From Nocardia grenadensis NBRC 108939 (lineage in GTDB: Bacteria; Actinomycetota; Actinomycetes; Mycobacteriales; Mycobacteriaceae): 64,000 nt of DNA. The stretch lies in contig NZ_BDCJ01000025.1 in assembly GCF_001613445.1 (NCBI RefSeq), forward strand, positions 1-64,000, read 5' to 3'. Position numbers and translations under genes: made by a program. Under the pieces are notes generated by a model. It did not search any database. It was given only the letters and a program-made list of their open reading frames with translations, and had not been told where the DNA came from. Position 1 is the stretch's first letter. Each line of letters opens with the position of its first letter. Positions 16,097 to 25,983 of this stretch are shown one piece after another.

Positions 16097-17152
16097 TCAG
16101 AGACTCGACTCGGCGGGCGCCGGCGGCAGGATGACGACCTGACCCGCGTAGCTGAGCCCCGCGCCGAAACCCAGCAGCAGCGCCAGCTGACCGCCCTTGG
16201 CCTTACCGGTGGCCAGCATCTCCTCCATGGCCAGCGGAATCGAGGCCGCGGAGGTATTACCGGTGTTCTCGATATCGCCCGCCATGGGGATATCGTCGGC
16301 CAGGCCGAGGTTCTTCTTCATCAACTCGTTGATCCGGGCATTGGCCTGGTGCGGGATGAAAACCTCGATATCGTCCTTGGACACCCCGGCCACATCGAGC
16401 GCGGTGGACAGCGCCCGCGGCAGCGTGACGGCGGCCCACCGGAACACCCGCGGCCCCTCCATTCGCAGTGCCATCCGGCCCACCGGCTCCACCTTGGGAT
16501 CGGTGCCCTGTAGGTCCTCGGCACGCTGCATGTAATCGATGAAATCGACGTCCTGTTTGATCGCTTCGGCGTTCTCGCCGTCGCTGCCCCAGACCGTCGG
16601 GGAGATCCCGTTCTCCTCGCTCGGGCCGATCACCACCGCGCCGGCGCCGTCACCGAAGATGAATGCCGTACCGCGGTCGGTCGGGTCGATGCCGATGGTC
16701 ATGGTCTCGGCCCCGATGAGCAGCACGTATTCGGCCGAACCGGCGCGGATCATATCGCCGGCGACCCCGAGCCCGTACCCGAAGCCACCGCATCCGGAAG
16801 TCAGGTCGAAGGCGGCGATACCGTTCATGCCCAGTTCGCTGGCGACGATCGGGGCACCGTGCGGGGTGAGCATCGGCCAACTGGAGGTGGCCAGAATGAG
16901 CGCGCCGATCCGCGAGGGGTCGACACCGCTGTTGCGCAGCGCACGCCGGCCCGCGGCCACCGAGATGGACCGCAGCGACTCGTCGCCGCTGATCCAGCGC
17001 CGGTTACGGATACCGCTGCGTTCGAAGATCCATTCGTCCGTGGAATCCAGGACCTGGCACACCTCGTCATTGCTGACCACGCGCGTCGGCCGGTAGGCAC
17101 CGATGCCGAGCATTGCTACGTTGTCGTGCCCCTTCTTGCCGGCAATGCTCAC
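16097..17152 (-). CDS. Beta-ketoacyl-ACP synthase III-like enzyme (FabH family)
   Basis: A 351-residue condensing enzyme of the KAS III/FabH type. The triad is complete: Cys in LTSGCGGFGYGL (about 120), His in FIPHQANARI (about 266) and Asn in ENTGNTSAASIPLA (about 296). GDGAGAVVIGPSE and the DSTDEWIFERSGI substrate region are also typical. It would join an acyl-CoA primer to malonyl-ACP. It may be a secondary metabolic or branched-primer paralogue rather than housekeeping FabH, since no other fab genes are adjacent. GTG 17152 is preferred because GGAG lies 5 nt upstream; GTG 17173 is possible. It precedes the YhhN gene by 1 nt. Confidence 0.88.
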   Translation of the reverse strand: MSIAGKKGHDNVAMLGIGAYRPTRVVSNDEVCQVLDSTDEWIFERSGIRNRRWISGDESLRSISVAAGRRALRNSGVDPSRIGALILATSSWPMLTPHGAPIVASELGMNGIAAFDLTSGCGGFGYGLGVAGDMIRAGSAEYVLLIGAETMTIGIDPTDRGTAFIFGDGAGAVVIGPSEENGISPTVWGSDGENAEAIKQDVDFIDYMQRAEDLQGTDPKVEPVGRMALRMEGPRVFRWAAVTLPRALSTALDVAGVSKDDIEVFIPHQANARINELMKKNLGLADDIPMAGDIENTGNTSAASIPLAMEEMLATGKAKGGQLALLLGFGAGLSYAGQVVILPPAPAESSL

Positions 17153-17249
17153 CACGACTCCACGACCCTTCACTTGCGATACTGTCGGATTCTCAGGCTA
17201 ACCGAGCGGGACGGACCGGTGCACAGCCGCCGTGATTCGGCAGCGGTGT

Positions 17250-17798
17250 TCAGTTGAGCTCGAGGTCCCCGAGACTCAGGATGGAGCGGTACTCGAGACC
17301 CTCGTCGGCGATGACCCGGTCGGCGCCGGTCTCCCGGTCCACCACGGTGGCCACCCCGACCACTGTCGCGCCCGCGTCGCGCAGCGCGCGCACCGCGGTC
17401 AGCGGAGAATTACCGGTGGTCGTCGTGTCCTCGACCACCAGGACCCGCCTACCCACCACATCGGGGCCCTCGATCTGACGTTGCATCCCGTGGGTTTTCG
17501 CCGCCTTGCGCACCACGAACGCGTCGATCGGCCGGCCCGGGGCGTGCATCACCGCGAGCGCGACCGGGTCGGCGCCCATGGTGAGGCCGCCGACGGCATC
17601 GAAGTCCCAGTCGGCGACGAGGTCGCGCAGCAGTTTGCCGATCAGCGGACCGGCCCGGTGGTGCAGGGTCGCCCGGCGCAGGTCGACGTAGTAGTCGGCC
17701 TCCTTACCCGAGGACAGCGTCACCTTGCCGTGCACGACGGCTAAATCGCGCACCAGTCCGGCCAAAACGTCCCGGTCGGTCGTTGCCTGGTCGATCAT
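17250..17798 (-). CDS. pyrE: Orotate phosphoribosyltransferase
   Basis: A 182-residue enzyme that converts orotate and PRPP to orotidine 5'-monophosphate in UMP synthesis. The PRPP-binding motif is RVLVVEDTTTTGNSP (about 115-130). The catalytic loop lysines lie in VVRKAAKTHGMQRQIEG, and the N-terminal TLSSGKEADYYVDLR is typical. The start is ATG 17798, with AAGGA about 6 nt upstream; a longer frame adds MGGRTP. Its position between the SpoU and clpB genes corresponds to Rv0382c. Confidence 0.95.
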   Translation of the reverse strand: MIDQATTDRDVLAGLVRDLAVVHGKVTLSSGKEADYYVDLRRATLHHRAGPLIGKLLRDLVADWDFDAVGGLTMGADPVALAVMHAPGRPIDAFVVRKAAKTHGMQRQIEGPDVVGRRVLVVEDTTTTGNSPLTAVRALRDAGATVVGVATVVDRETGADRVIADEGLEYRSILSLGDLELN

Positions 17799-17933
17799 CG
17801 GTGTCCTTCCGCCCACGTAGGCGAGTCACGGCAGTACATGTCCCGGCGCCCGCTGCGGCGCCCTGCGAAGCAGGATACGGGGACGCTCCGCGCGGAGTTG
17901 TCGCAGGTCGCGCGGAGTGCGTATCGGGGAAAT

Positions 17934-18950
17934 CTACTGCGGGACCGGACCCTGGTAGGGGCGGAATCCCGGGTGGAACGGACCCCCGGGCCGGGACTGC
18001 TCCTGATCGTCGCCGCGGGCCGGTTCCCGGTGCTCCCGCGGGTCGGAGTCGCGGTCGGATTCCGCACGGGCGGGCCGGTCCGCCGGGCGGGAATCGGGGA
18101 CCACGGCCAGGCTCGGTCGCCGCGGCGGGGCATCGCCGGTATCGGCGTCGCGCCGGTCCGGTTCGTCGATATCCTCGGGATCGTCCTGGCGGTACCGGAC
18201 ATTGGGGGCCGGCCGCCCGTACCGACCGCCTTCGCGGTCGTCGAAATCGTCGTAGTCCTCGTCCCGGTCGTCGTACTCCGCCGAGCGGATCCGGGCGCGC
18301 GGGCGCCCGCCCCCGGGTTCGGGATCGTCGGAGCGGGGTTCGGTGACCGGCGGCAGCACGTGCAACAGGCCCGACAGCCGCAGGACGGCGTCGATACCGG
18401 TCTCCCAGTCCTTGGCCGCGGTGCCGACCGGAAGCATGCCGAGGGTCCAGTTGCCCTCGCTCCACAACATCTGCACCGTATCGGCCAGCGATTCGATGAA
18501 CGCGACCATCCGCTGGTCGACCGCATGCCGCGCGATCTCGGGATTGGTCGCGAAAACGACGCGGTCGCCGATGGCGCCGAGCAATTCGAGGTCGGCGTCC
18601 TTGGGCGGATTCATCGTCTTGAGCCGCATATCGACATCGATATCCGAGCCGATCTGGCGACGGACCGCGACCAGGGTCGCGGAATCCTCCAGATCCAGCA
18701 GCACGAATTTCTCGCCCTTGCGGATACCGGTCACCACGTCCACCGCGGTCAGATACCCGAGCTTGGCCAGCGCACCGCGCCGCCACGTCGAAGCGAGCGC
18801 CGGTTCCACCGACACATAGGTGTATCCCTGGGCTTTCGCCCACACCTGCCGCGCGTGACCGGTCCGCTGCCGCTGGCGCCGGTCGAAGTAGAGCAGCACT
18901 ATCGCACCCGCGAGGGTGATTGCCGCCAGCCCGAACCACATTGCCGTCAT
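17934..18950 (-). CDS. Membrane-anchored protein with disordered tail (Rv0383c-like)
   Basis: A 338-residue protein. One N-terminal membrane segment (MWFGLAAITLAGAIVLLYF) is followed by a folded domain of about 190 residues (GYTYVSVEPALASTWRRGAL, KFVLLDLEDSATLVAVRRQ, FATNPEIARHAVDQRMVAF, LWSEGNWTLGMLP). The last 130 residues are strongly charged and disordered, rich in Asp, Arg, Glu and Pro. The domain is conserved in mycobacteria next to clpB and pyrE but has no known function. The short N-terminal helix suggests either a membrane anchor or a signal sequence. Confidence 0.75.
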   Translation of the reverse strand: MTAMWFGLAAITLAGAIVLLYFDRRQRQRTGHARQVWAKAQGYTYVSVEPALASTWRRGALAKLGYLTAVDVVTGIRKGEKFVLLDLEDSATLVAVRRQIGSDIDVDMRLKTMNPPKDADLELLGAIGDRVVFATNPEIARHAVDQRMVAFIESLADTVQMLWSEGNWTLGMLPVGTAAKDWETGIDAVLRLSGLLHVLPPVTEPRSDDPEPGGGRPRARIRSAEYDDRDEDYDDFDDREGGRYGRPAPNVRYRQDDPEDIDEPDRRDADTGDAPPRRPSLAVVPDSRPADRPARAESDRDSDPREHREPARGDDQEQSRPGGPFHPGFRPYQGPVPQ

Positions 18951-19015
18951 CGTCGCCTAGCCTATCGACCCGCCCGGCGTAATGCCGGGCACCCACACTG
19001 CGCGCCGCGGATTTC

Positions 19016-19789
19016 TCATCGCCCGCCCCCTTCGAGGGCGGTGCTGATGATGACATCGGCCTGAATGGATCCGTCCGGACTCTTCTGACCCTGCACGATC
19101 ACCAGGTCGCCGGTCGGCAGCGCGTCCACGGTGGCCCCGGCCAGCGATATCACCTGAGTGGACGGGCTGGTGTGCACCGTTACCTCGGCTCCGGTGAGTG
19201 TACTGATCGTGAGCGTACCTCCGGAATTCGCGCTGATGGTGCCCATAGTGGTACCACCGGCTTCGGGATCGCCGGTCTCCGGCATATCCGGCAGGCCGGG
19301 CAGGCTGGGCAGCGCGGGACCCGAATCGCCCGGATCGGCCGGTAGTCCACGACTCGTCGGACGACTGCTGGTCGTGGTGTCGCTCGCCGTGGTGCCGGAG
19401 TCACCGCCGAAGAGCATCCCGGCGGCGATACCGGCGAGCCCGATCAACGCGATGACCGCGAGCGCGATACCGACCCACATCCCGGTCCGCTTCGGCGGCG
19501 GCGGTTCGGGCGGCATCTGTCCCGGCGGTACCTGGCCCGGCGGACCGTACCCACCCCACTGGTTCTGGTAGGGCTCGCCCGGATAGAGCGGCATCTCCCG
19601 GGTCGGATTCGGACCCGCCCCCCAGCCACCGTAGGGATCGTTGCCCGGATAGGCCGTGGTCGGCTCCCCGTAACCCACCGGGCCGTAGCCCGCGGATAGC
19701 TTCTCGGTGGCCGATTCCCCCGGCTGACCCAGGTGCTGGGTCGGATCGTCGTCCGGCCGCCTCGCCCAGGGATCGTTCGGGTTGGTCAT
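19016..19789 (-). CDS. Proline-rich single-pass membrane protein, DUF5666-like C-terminal domain
   Basis: A 257-residue protein starting at ATG 19789. The first 100 residues are cytoplasmic and rich in Pro, Gly and Tyr (GGYGPPGQVPPGQMPPEP). A membrane helix follows (WVGIALAVIALIGLAGIAAG), then a Ser/Thr/Pro linker and a small beta-rich outside domain: GTISANSGGTLTISTLTGAE, VISLAGATVDALPTGDLVIV and VQGQKSPDGSIQADVI. This matches the OB-like DUF5666 pattern of periplasmic domains. The function is unknown. Dispersed repeats lie just upstream. Confidence 0.7.
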   Translation of the reverse strand: MTNPNDPWARRPDDDPTQHLGQPGESATEKLSAGYGPVGYGEPTTAYPGNDPYGGWGAGPNPTREMPLYPGEPYQNQWGGYGPPGQVPPGQMPPEPPPPKRTGMWVGIALAVIALIGLAGIAAGMLFGGDSGTTASDTTTSSRPTSRGLPADPGDSGPALPSLPGLPDMPETGDPEAGGTTMGTISANSGGTLTISTLTGAEVTVHTSPSTQVISLAGATVDALPTGDLVIVQGQKSPDGSIQADVIISTALEGGGR

Positions 19790-19802
19790 GTCACCCAGAC
19801 TA

Positions 19803-20010
19803 GGCGTACCCCCGCCTCCGCTCCGGCCGTGCACGCCGACAAGCCGACTGTCCGCCCACAGCACCCACCGGAGCCAAACCGGCGTACCTCCGCATCCGCT
19901 CCGGCCGAGCACGTCCATATGCCGACGGTCGGTTCACACTCCCCGCAATCAACCTCGGCGTACCTCCGCGTCCGCTCCGGCCGAGCGGGTCGACATGCCC
20001 ACGGCACCGG
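19803..20010. repeat. Three-copy intergenic repeat, shared with 44960-45175
   Basis: Three copies of a roughly 30-nt unit (GGCGTACCTCCGC, then TCCGCTCCGGCCG) begin at about 19803, 19881 and 19957, a period of 76-78 nt. Spacers between copies differ. The same unit, in opposite orientation and more diverged, recurs at 44960-45175. No gene can be supported in this stretch. Confidence 0.7.
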
Positions 20011-20121
20011 CCCCGAACCTCGACCGAACGGTCCCGGGCGAGCGCGGTCGTCCGGGACCGGTGCCGAGATGCGGCGCCGACGACAGGTCGGCGCCGCATT
20101 CGCGGTGAACGTGGCGCAGGG

Positions 20122-22713
<2,592 letters not shown>

Positions 22714-22790
22714 GAAGCACCTTCCTGCTAGTCGATATCTCATCCGGCATCCGCACCGATCCCGGTGTCTCGTGCCGTCCTGCCCGATTC

Positions 22791-22822
22791 AACGTTCGAA
22801 AGGTTGAGTCTGTTCCGCTCAA
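22791..22822 (-). promoter_or_regulatory. clpB promoter: HAIR operator overlapping a sigma-H-type promoter
   Basis: At 22804-22822, TTGAGT-N7-GCTCAA matches the HspR box HAIR (CTTGAGT-N7-ACTCAAG). On the minus strand GGAAC at 22816-22812, then 18 nt, then GTT at 22793-22791 fits the GGAAC-N18-GTT pattern of sigma-H/sigma-E promoters. The -35 lies inside the HAIR, so HspR binding would block the promoter. clpB starts 78 nt downstream of the -10. Confidence 0.8.
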
Positions 22823-22887
22823 CTTTAGTTTTTTCTACGGCTGTACCCGGCCGCCGGGTTGCCAGAAAAGTGCTGGGTCACGGCTCA

Positions 22888-22903
22888 TAACGACGCGTCG
22901 TTA
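22888..22903. promoter_or_regulatory. 16-bp perfect palindrome upstream of the flavohemoglobin
   Basis: TAACGACG followed by CGTCGTTA is a perfect 16-bp palindrome between divergent clpB and flavohemoglobin genes, 145 nt before the latter's start. It is separate from the HspR box. The form suggests a TetR- or MarR-type operator; no matching regulator gene is nearby. Confidence 0.5.
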
Positions 22904-23047
22904 CCCGCCAACAAGATCGATCAAACCCGGTAACCGTATTTCACACCCACCATCATCTCTTTTTTCGGGGATACTGGTCGGGTGAAGGACCGCCGGTAAC
23001 GGCTACGTCCGTCCGGGTCGGAATCCAGGGAAAGGAAGCTCCACGCC

Positions 23048-24205
23048 GTGGATGCGCGTTCGGCAGCGCTGGTCCGCGCCAACTTCCAGTCGGTGCTCGA
23101 TGCGCCGAGTGGTCCCGAGCGGTTGGTCAGCGCGTTTTACGGTCACCTGTTCGCGGAGAACCCGCGGCTGCGGGAACTGTTCCCGCCCGCCATGGATATG
23201 CAGGCGAAGCGGATCGTCACCGCGGTCCAGTACATGCTCGATCACCTCGAGGACTGGGATCGCGCCCAGAAGTTCCTCGAACAGCTGGCTCGCGATCATC
23301 GCAAGTACGGCGTCGAGGCCGCACACTACGACCAGGCCGGCCCCGCCCTCTACGCCGCCTTCCAGACCTACAACGGCCCGTACTGGACCAGAGAACTCGC
23401 CGAGGGCTGGCGCGATGTGTGCCTGCTCATCTCCGCCGCCATGGCCATCGGGGCCAACTCCGACGATTCACCGCCTTACTGGGAGGCCACCGTCGTCGGG
23501 CACCGGCACGTCCTCGAGGACCTCGCCATCGTCCGGTTGCAGTCCGACGACCCGATCCCCTACCTGGCCGGGCAGTACGTCCCCGTTTCCGTTCCGCAGC
23601 GGCCACGGATGTGGCGCTACCTCTCCCCCGCCATCCCGTCGAACCCCTACGGCGAGATCGAATTCCATGTCCGCAAGGTCCGCGGCGGCTGGGTGAGCCC
23701 CTCCATCGTCAACGAGACCAAGGTCGGCGACCGCTGGCTCATCGGCGGACCGCTCGGCGGCCTGCAGGTCGACCAGGACAGCGGCCGCGATGTACTGATG
23801 ATCGGTTCGGGCACCGGTGTCGCGCCGCTACGCGCCCAGCTGATCGAGATGGGCCGGCGCGGAATCAACCCTCGCGTGCACTTCTTCATCGGCGGGGTCT
23901 ACCCCTGCGACCTGTACGACGTGGAGAACATGTGGCAGCTCTCGCAGAGCAACCCGTGGCTCACCATCGTCCCGGTCTGCGAGCACAAGACCAACCCGTG
24001 GTGGTACCCGCATCCCACCGAGGACGCGCCCTACGGAATGCACCGGCGCCTGGTCGGCAACCTCGGCGCCGTGGTGGCCAGCTTCGGCGCATGGGAGGAT
24101 CGGCAGATTCAGATCGCCGGTTCGGCGAAGATGATCGCCGACACCCGGCGCGCGCTGCTCGCGGTCGGCACCCCGGAGGAGATCATCAGTACCGATCCGG
24201 TCTGA
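23048..24205 (+). CDS. Type II flavohemoglobin (Rv0385-like)
   Basis: A 385-residue fusion of an N-terminal globin (about 1-140) and a ferredoxin-NADP reductase-like module. The globin has FYGHLFAENPRLRELFP and the proximal His in ARDHRKYGV (about 84). The reductase part has RMWRYLSPA (about 188) where classical flavohemoglobins have RxYS, and GSGTGVAPLRAQ (about 253) for the dinucleotide. These departures match the type II group, whose M. tuberculosis member was reported to oxidise D-lactate rather than to detoxify NO with NADH. The start is GTG 23048. It sits divergently from clpB, and a reductase-only paralogue follows. Confidence 0.87.
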   Translation: MDARSAALVRANFQSVLDAPSGPERLVSAFYGHLFAENPRLRELFPPAMDMQAKRIVTAVQYMLDHLEDWDRAQKFLEQLARDHRKYGVEAAHYDQAGPALYAAFQTYNGPYWTRELAEGWRDVCLLISAAMAIGANSDDSPPYWEATVVGHRHVLEDLAIVRLQSDDPIPYLAGQYVPVSVPQRPRMWRYLSPAIPSNPYGEIEFHVRKVRGGWVSPSIVNETKVGDRWLIGGPLGGLQVDQDSGRDVLMIGSGTGVAPLRAQLIEMGRRGINPRVHFFIGGVYPCDLYDVENMWQLSQSNPWLTIVPVCEHKTNPWWYPHPTEDAPYGMHRRLVGNLGAVVASFGAWEDRQIQIAGSAKMIADTRRALLAVGTPEEIISTDPV

Positions 24206-24270
24206 TCGGTATCGGCACATCGAGCACCGGGCGGTCTACCGCTCGGCCCGGCCTGTCAGCGGAGTGAGAT

Positions 24271-25053
24271 ATGACGAACGACCCGAGCGCGTCCCCCGCC
24301 CATTCGTCCCAGCGGTCGTACTGGCTGGCCGATGTCGTCGAACATCACCGGCTGCGCCACGATATGGCGGTTGTCCGCTTGATCGGCGAGTACATACCGT
24401 TCCATGCGGGCCAGTCGGTGCAGGTGGAGGTCCCGCAGTTCCCGGGAATGCGCCGCCGGTTCTCCCCCGCGCTGCCGCCGTCGCTGGACGGAAAGCTCGA
24501 ATTCCACGTGAGAACCGTCGCGGGCGGCTGGTGCAGCGCCGGTATCGTCGCCGACACCGCGGTCGGGGACCGGTGGAAACTGTCCGCGCCCGAGGGACTG
24601 TTCACCGTCGACCCCGACGGCGACGAGGTGGTGATGATCGCCGGCGGCACCGGTCTGGCTCCGCTGCGGGCCCAGATCCTGGAACTGGCCCGGCACGAGA
24701 ACCCGCCCACCACCTATCTGTTCTTCGGCGGCTCCGCCCCGCGCGACCTGTACGCCGCCGATATGCTCGTCCTGCTCGCCGCCGACCTGCCCTGGCTCAC
24801 CGTGGTGCCGGTGGTGGAACGGCTCGATGATCCGTCCTGGCCCGACAAGTGGTACGAAAGTCACCGAGTGGACATCGGTTTCGACGAGGACGACCTGCTA
24901 CAGGGCACCCTCGCCGAAGTGGTCGGCTCCTACGGTTCGTTCAACCGGCACCAAGTGCTGGTCTGCGGTTCGCCCGCGATGACCAGGTCCACTGTGGAAC
25001 GGCTGCTCGACGCCGGTACCCCGGCCGAACGAATCCAGTTCGAAGGAGCCTGA
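24271..25053 (+). CDS. Stand-alone FAD/NAD reductase, paralogue of the flavohemoglobin reductase module
   Basis: A 260-residue protein that aligns by eye with the reductase half of the preceding flavohemoglobin. Shared elements are YWLADVVEHHRL versus YWEATVVGHRHV, MRRRFSPALP versus MWRYLSPAIP, AGGTGLAPLRAQILELAR versus GSGTGVAPLRAQLIEM, and VCGSPAMTRSTVERLLDAGT near the end. It has no globin domain. The likely origin is duplication of the reductase part. It may pass electrons from or to another partner, possibly a different globin or an oxygenase. ATG 24271 has GGAG about 6 nt upstream, and the 65-nt gap suggests an operon. Confidence 0.8.
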   Translation: MTNDPSASPAHSSQRSYWLADVVEHHRLRHDMAVVRLIGEYIPFHAGQSVQVEVPQFPGMRRRFSPALPPSLDGKLEFHVRTVAGGWCSAGIVADTAVGDRWKLSAPEGLFTVDPDGDEVVMIAGGTGLAPLRAQILELARHENPPTTYLFFGGSAPRDLYAADMLVLLAADLPWLTVVPVVERLDDPSWPDKWYESHRVDIGFDEDDLLQGTLAEVVGSYGSFNRHQVLVCGSPAMTRSTVERLLDAGTPAERIQFEGA

Positions 25054-25078
25054 CCCGGCGCCGGTCGATCGAGTCGGA

Positions 25079-25422
25079 GTCGACAATCCAGAGACCGGTG
25101 AATTGAGCACTTACGGTGGCGTGCGCCTCCTCAGGCCGGTCGAGGCACACGACAGCATCCACCTTCTGTCTATCCCGGATGGTCTACCTCAATGGTCGGG
25201 CCCCCGATTCTGGAGCGATAGAGCGAAGGAGCGCAGCGACCGAGCGTGTGCAGTCAACAGTCCAGAGACCGGTGACCATTGAGCACTTACAGTGGCGTGC
25301 GCCTCCCCAGGCCGGTCCAAGCGCACGACAGCATCCACCTCCGGTCTATTCCGGATGGTCTACCTCAATGGTCGGGCCCCCGATTCTGGACCGACGGAGC
25401 GAAGGAGCGCAGCGACCGAGCG
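25079..25422. repeat. Tandem duplication, two copies with a 174-bp period
   Basis: Copy 1 runs from 25079 to 25246 and copy 2 from 25253 to 25422. They share TCCAGAGACCGGTGA, the run CACGACAGCATCCACC, a 30-plus-nt identical block around GGTCTACCTCAATGG, and the terminal GAGCGAAGGAGCGCAGCGAC. Differences are scattered substitutions and small indels. No ribosome binding site or conserved gene is visible; short frames (MVYLNGRAPDSG) occur in both copies. It occupies the space between the reductase gene and the end of the hspR gene. Confidence 0.8.
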
Positions 25423-25472
25423 GAGGAGGGAAGAATCGGGGTCACAGGGCCCCGACCCGCGCGCCGGAGGCG

Positions 25473-25504
25473 CGCAAATCAATACTGCCGCAAATCAATA
25501 CTGC
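25473..25504. repeat. 16-bp exact tandem duplication across the hspR stop codon
   Basis: CGCAAATCAATACTGC occurs at 25473-25488 and again at 25489-25504 without a gap. The second copy contains the hspR stop codon (25497-25495), so the last codons and stop are duplicated downstream. This looks like replication slippage; the encoded HspR is intact. Confidence 0.9.
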
Positions 25505-25983
25505 CGCCGGTGACGCGGCTGCCACACCACCAGGGCGGTATTGCGCTGCGGCGGAATCAGTTCCGGCCGATAATCCGGCCGGGTCCGCTCCCGTTCCAGT
25601 TCCGCGGTCAGCTCGACCACCCGCTGCTGGAGTTCGGTCACCTGATTGGTGAGCTCGATGATCCGTTTGATGCCGGCGAGATTGACGCCCTCGTCCTGGG
25701 AAAGCCGCTGCACCTCGCGCAGCAGCTCCACATCCCGTTCCGAGTAGCGTCGGCCGCCACCCGATGTGCGCTGCGGTGTCACCAGACCCAGCCGGTCGTA
25801 GGTACGCAGGGTCTGCGCGTGCATACCGGCCAGCTGGGCGGCCACCGAGATCACGAAATATTCGGTACTCGATTGCCGCCCCTCCCGGGGGCCTACGTGG
25901 TTACGCTGCGCTGCCGCCTCCGGGCCCATCGCTCGGGCCGCCGCGCGAGCCGATTCTGCCTCGGGTCCTCGTTTCGGCTCCAT
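25495..25983 (-). CDS. hspR: HspR heat-shock repressor (MerR family)
   Basis: A 162-residue MerR-type repressor. An N-terminal extension of about 40 residues precedes the winged-helix domain YFVISVAAQLAGMHAQTLR and YDRLGLVTPQRTSGGGRRYS, then the helix with LSQDEGVNLAGIKRIIEL and a coiled coil (QVTELQQRVVELTAELERER). HspR binds HAIR boxes and represses dnaK and clpB operons, using DnaK as co-repressor in studied actinobacteria. ATG 25983 shares one base with the dnaJ stop (TGATG), giving translational coupling. It is last in the dnaK operon, so it is autoregulated. Confidence 0.95.
   Translation of the reverse strand: MEPKRGPEAESARAAARAMGPEAAAQRNHVGPREGRQSSTEYFVISVAAQLAGMHAQTLRTYDRLGLVTPQRTSGGGRRYSERDVELLREVQRLSQDEGVNLAGIKRIIELTNQVTELQQRVVELTAELERERTRPDYRPELIPPQRNTALVVWQPRHRRQY

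Noticed and set aside
19786..20007. Minus-strand frame through the 19.8-kb repeats (RPERTRRYAE pattern)
   Set aside because: The periodic protein pattern follows from the DNA repeat. Spacing of 76 and 78 nt breaks the frame between copies.
25116..25652. Short frames repeated in the tandem duplication (MVYLNGRAPDSG)
   Set aside because: The two copies differ by indels that shift the frame, so no protein is being conserved.
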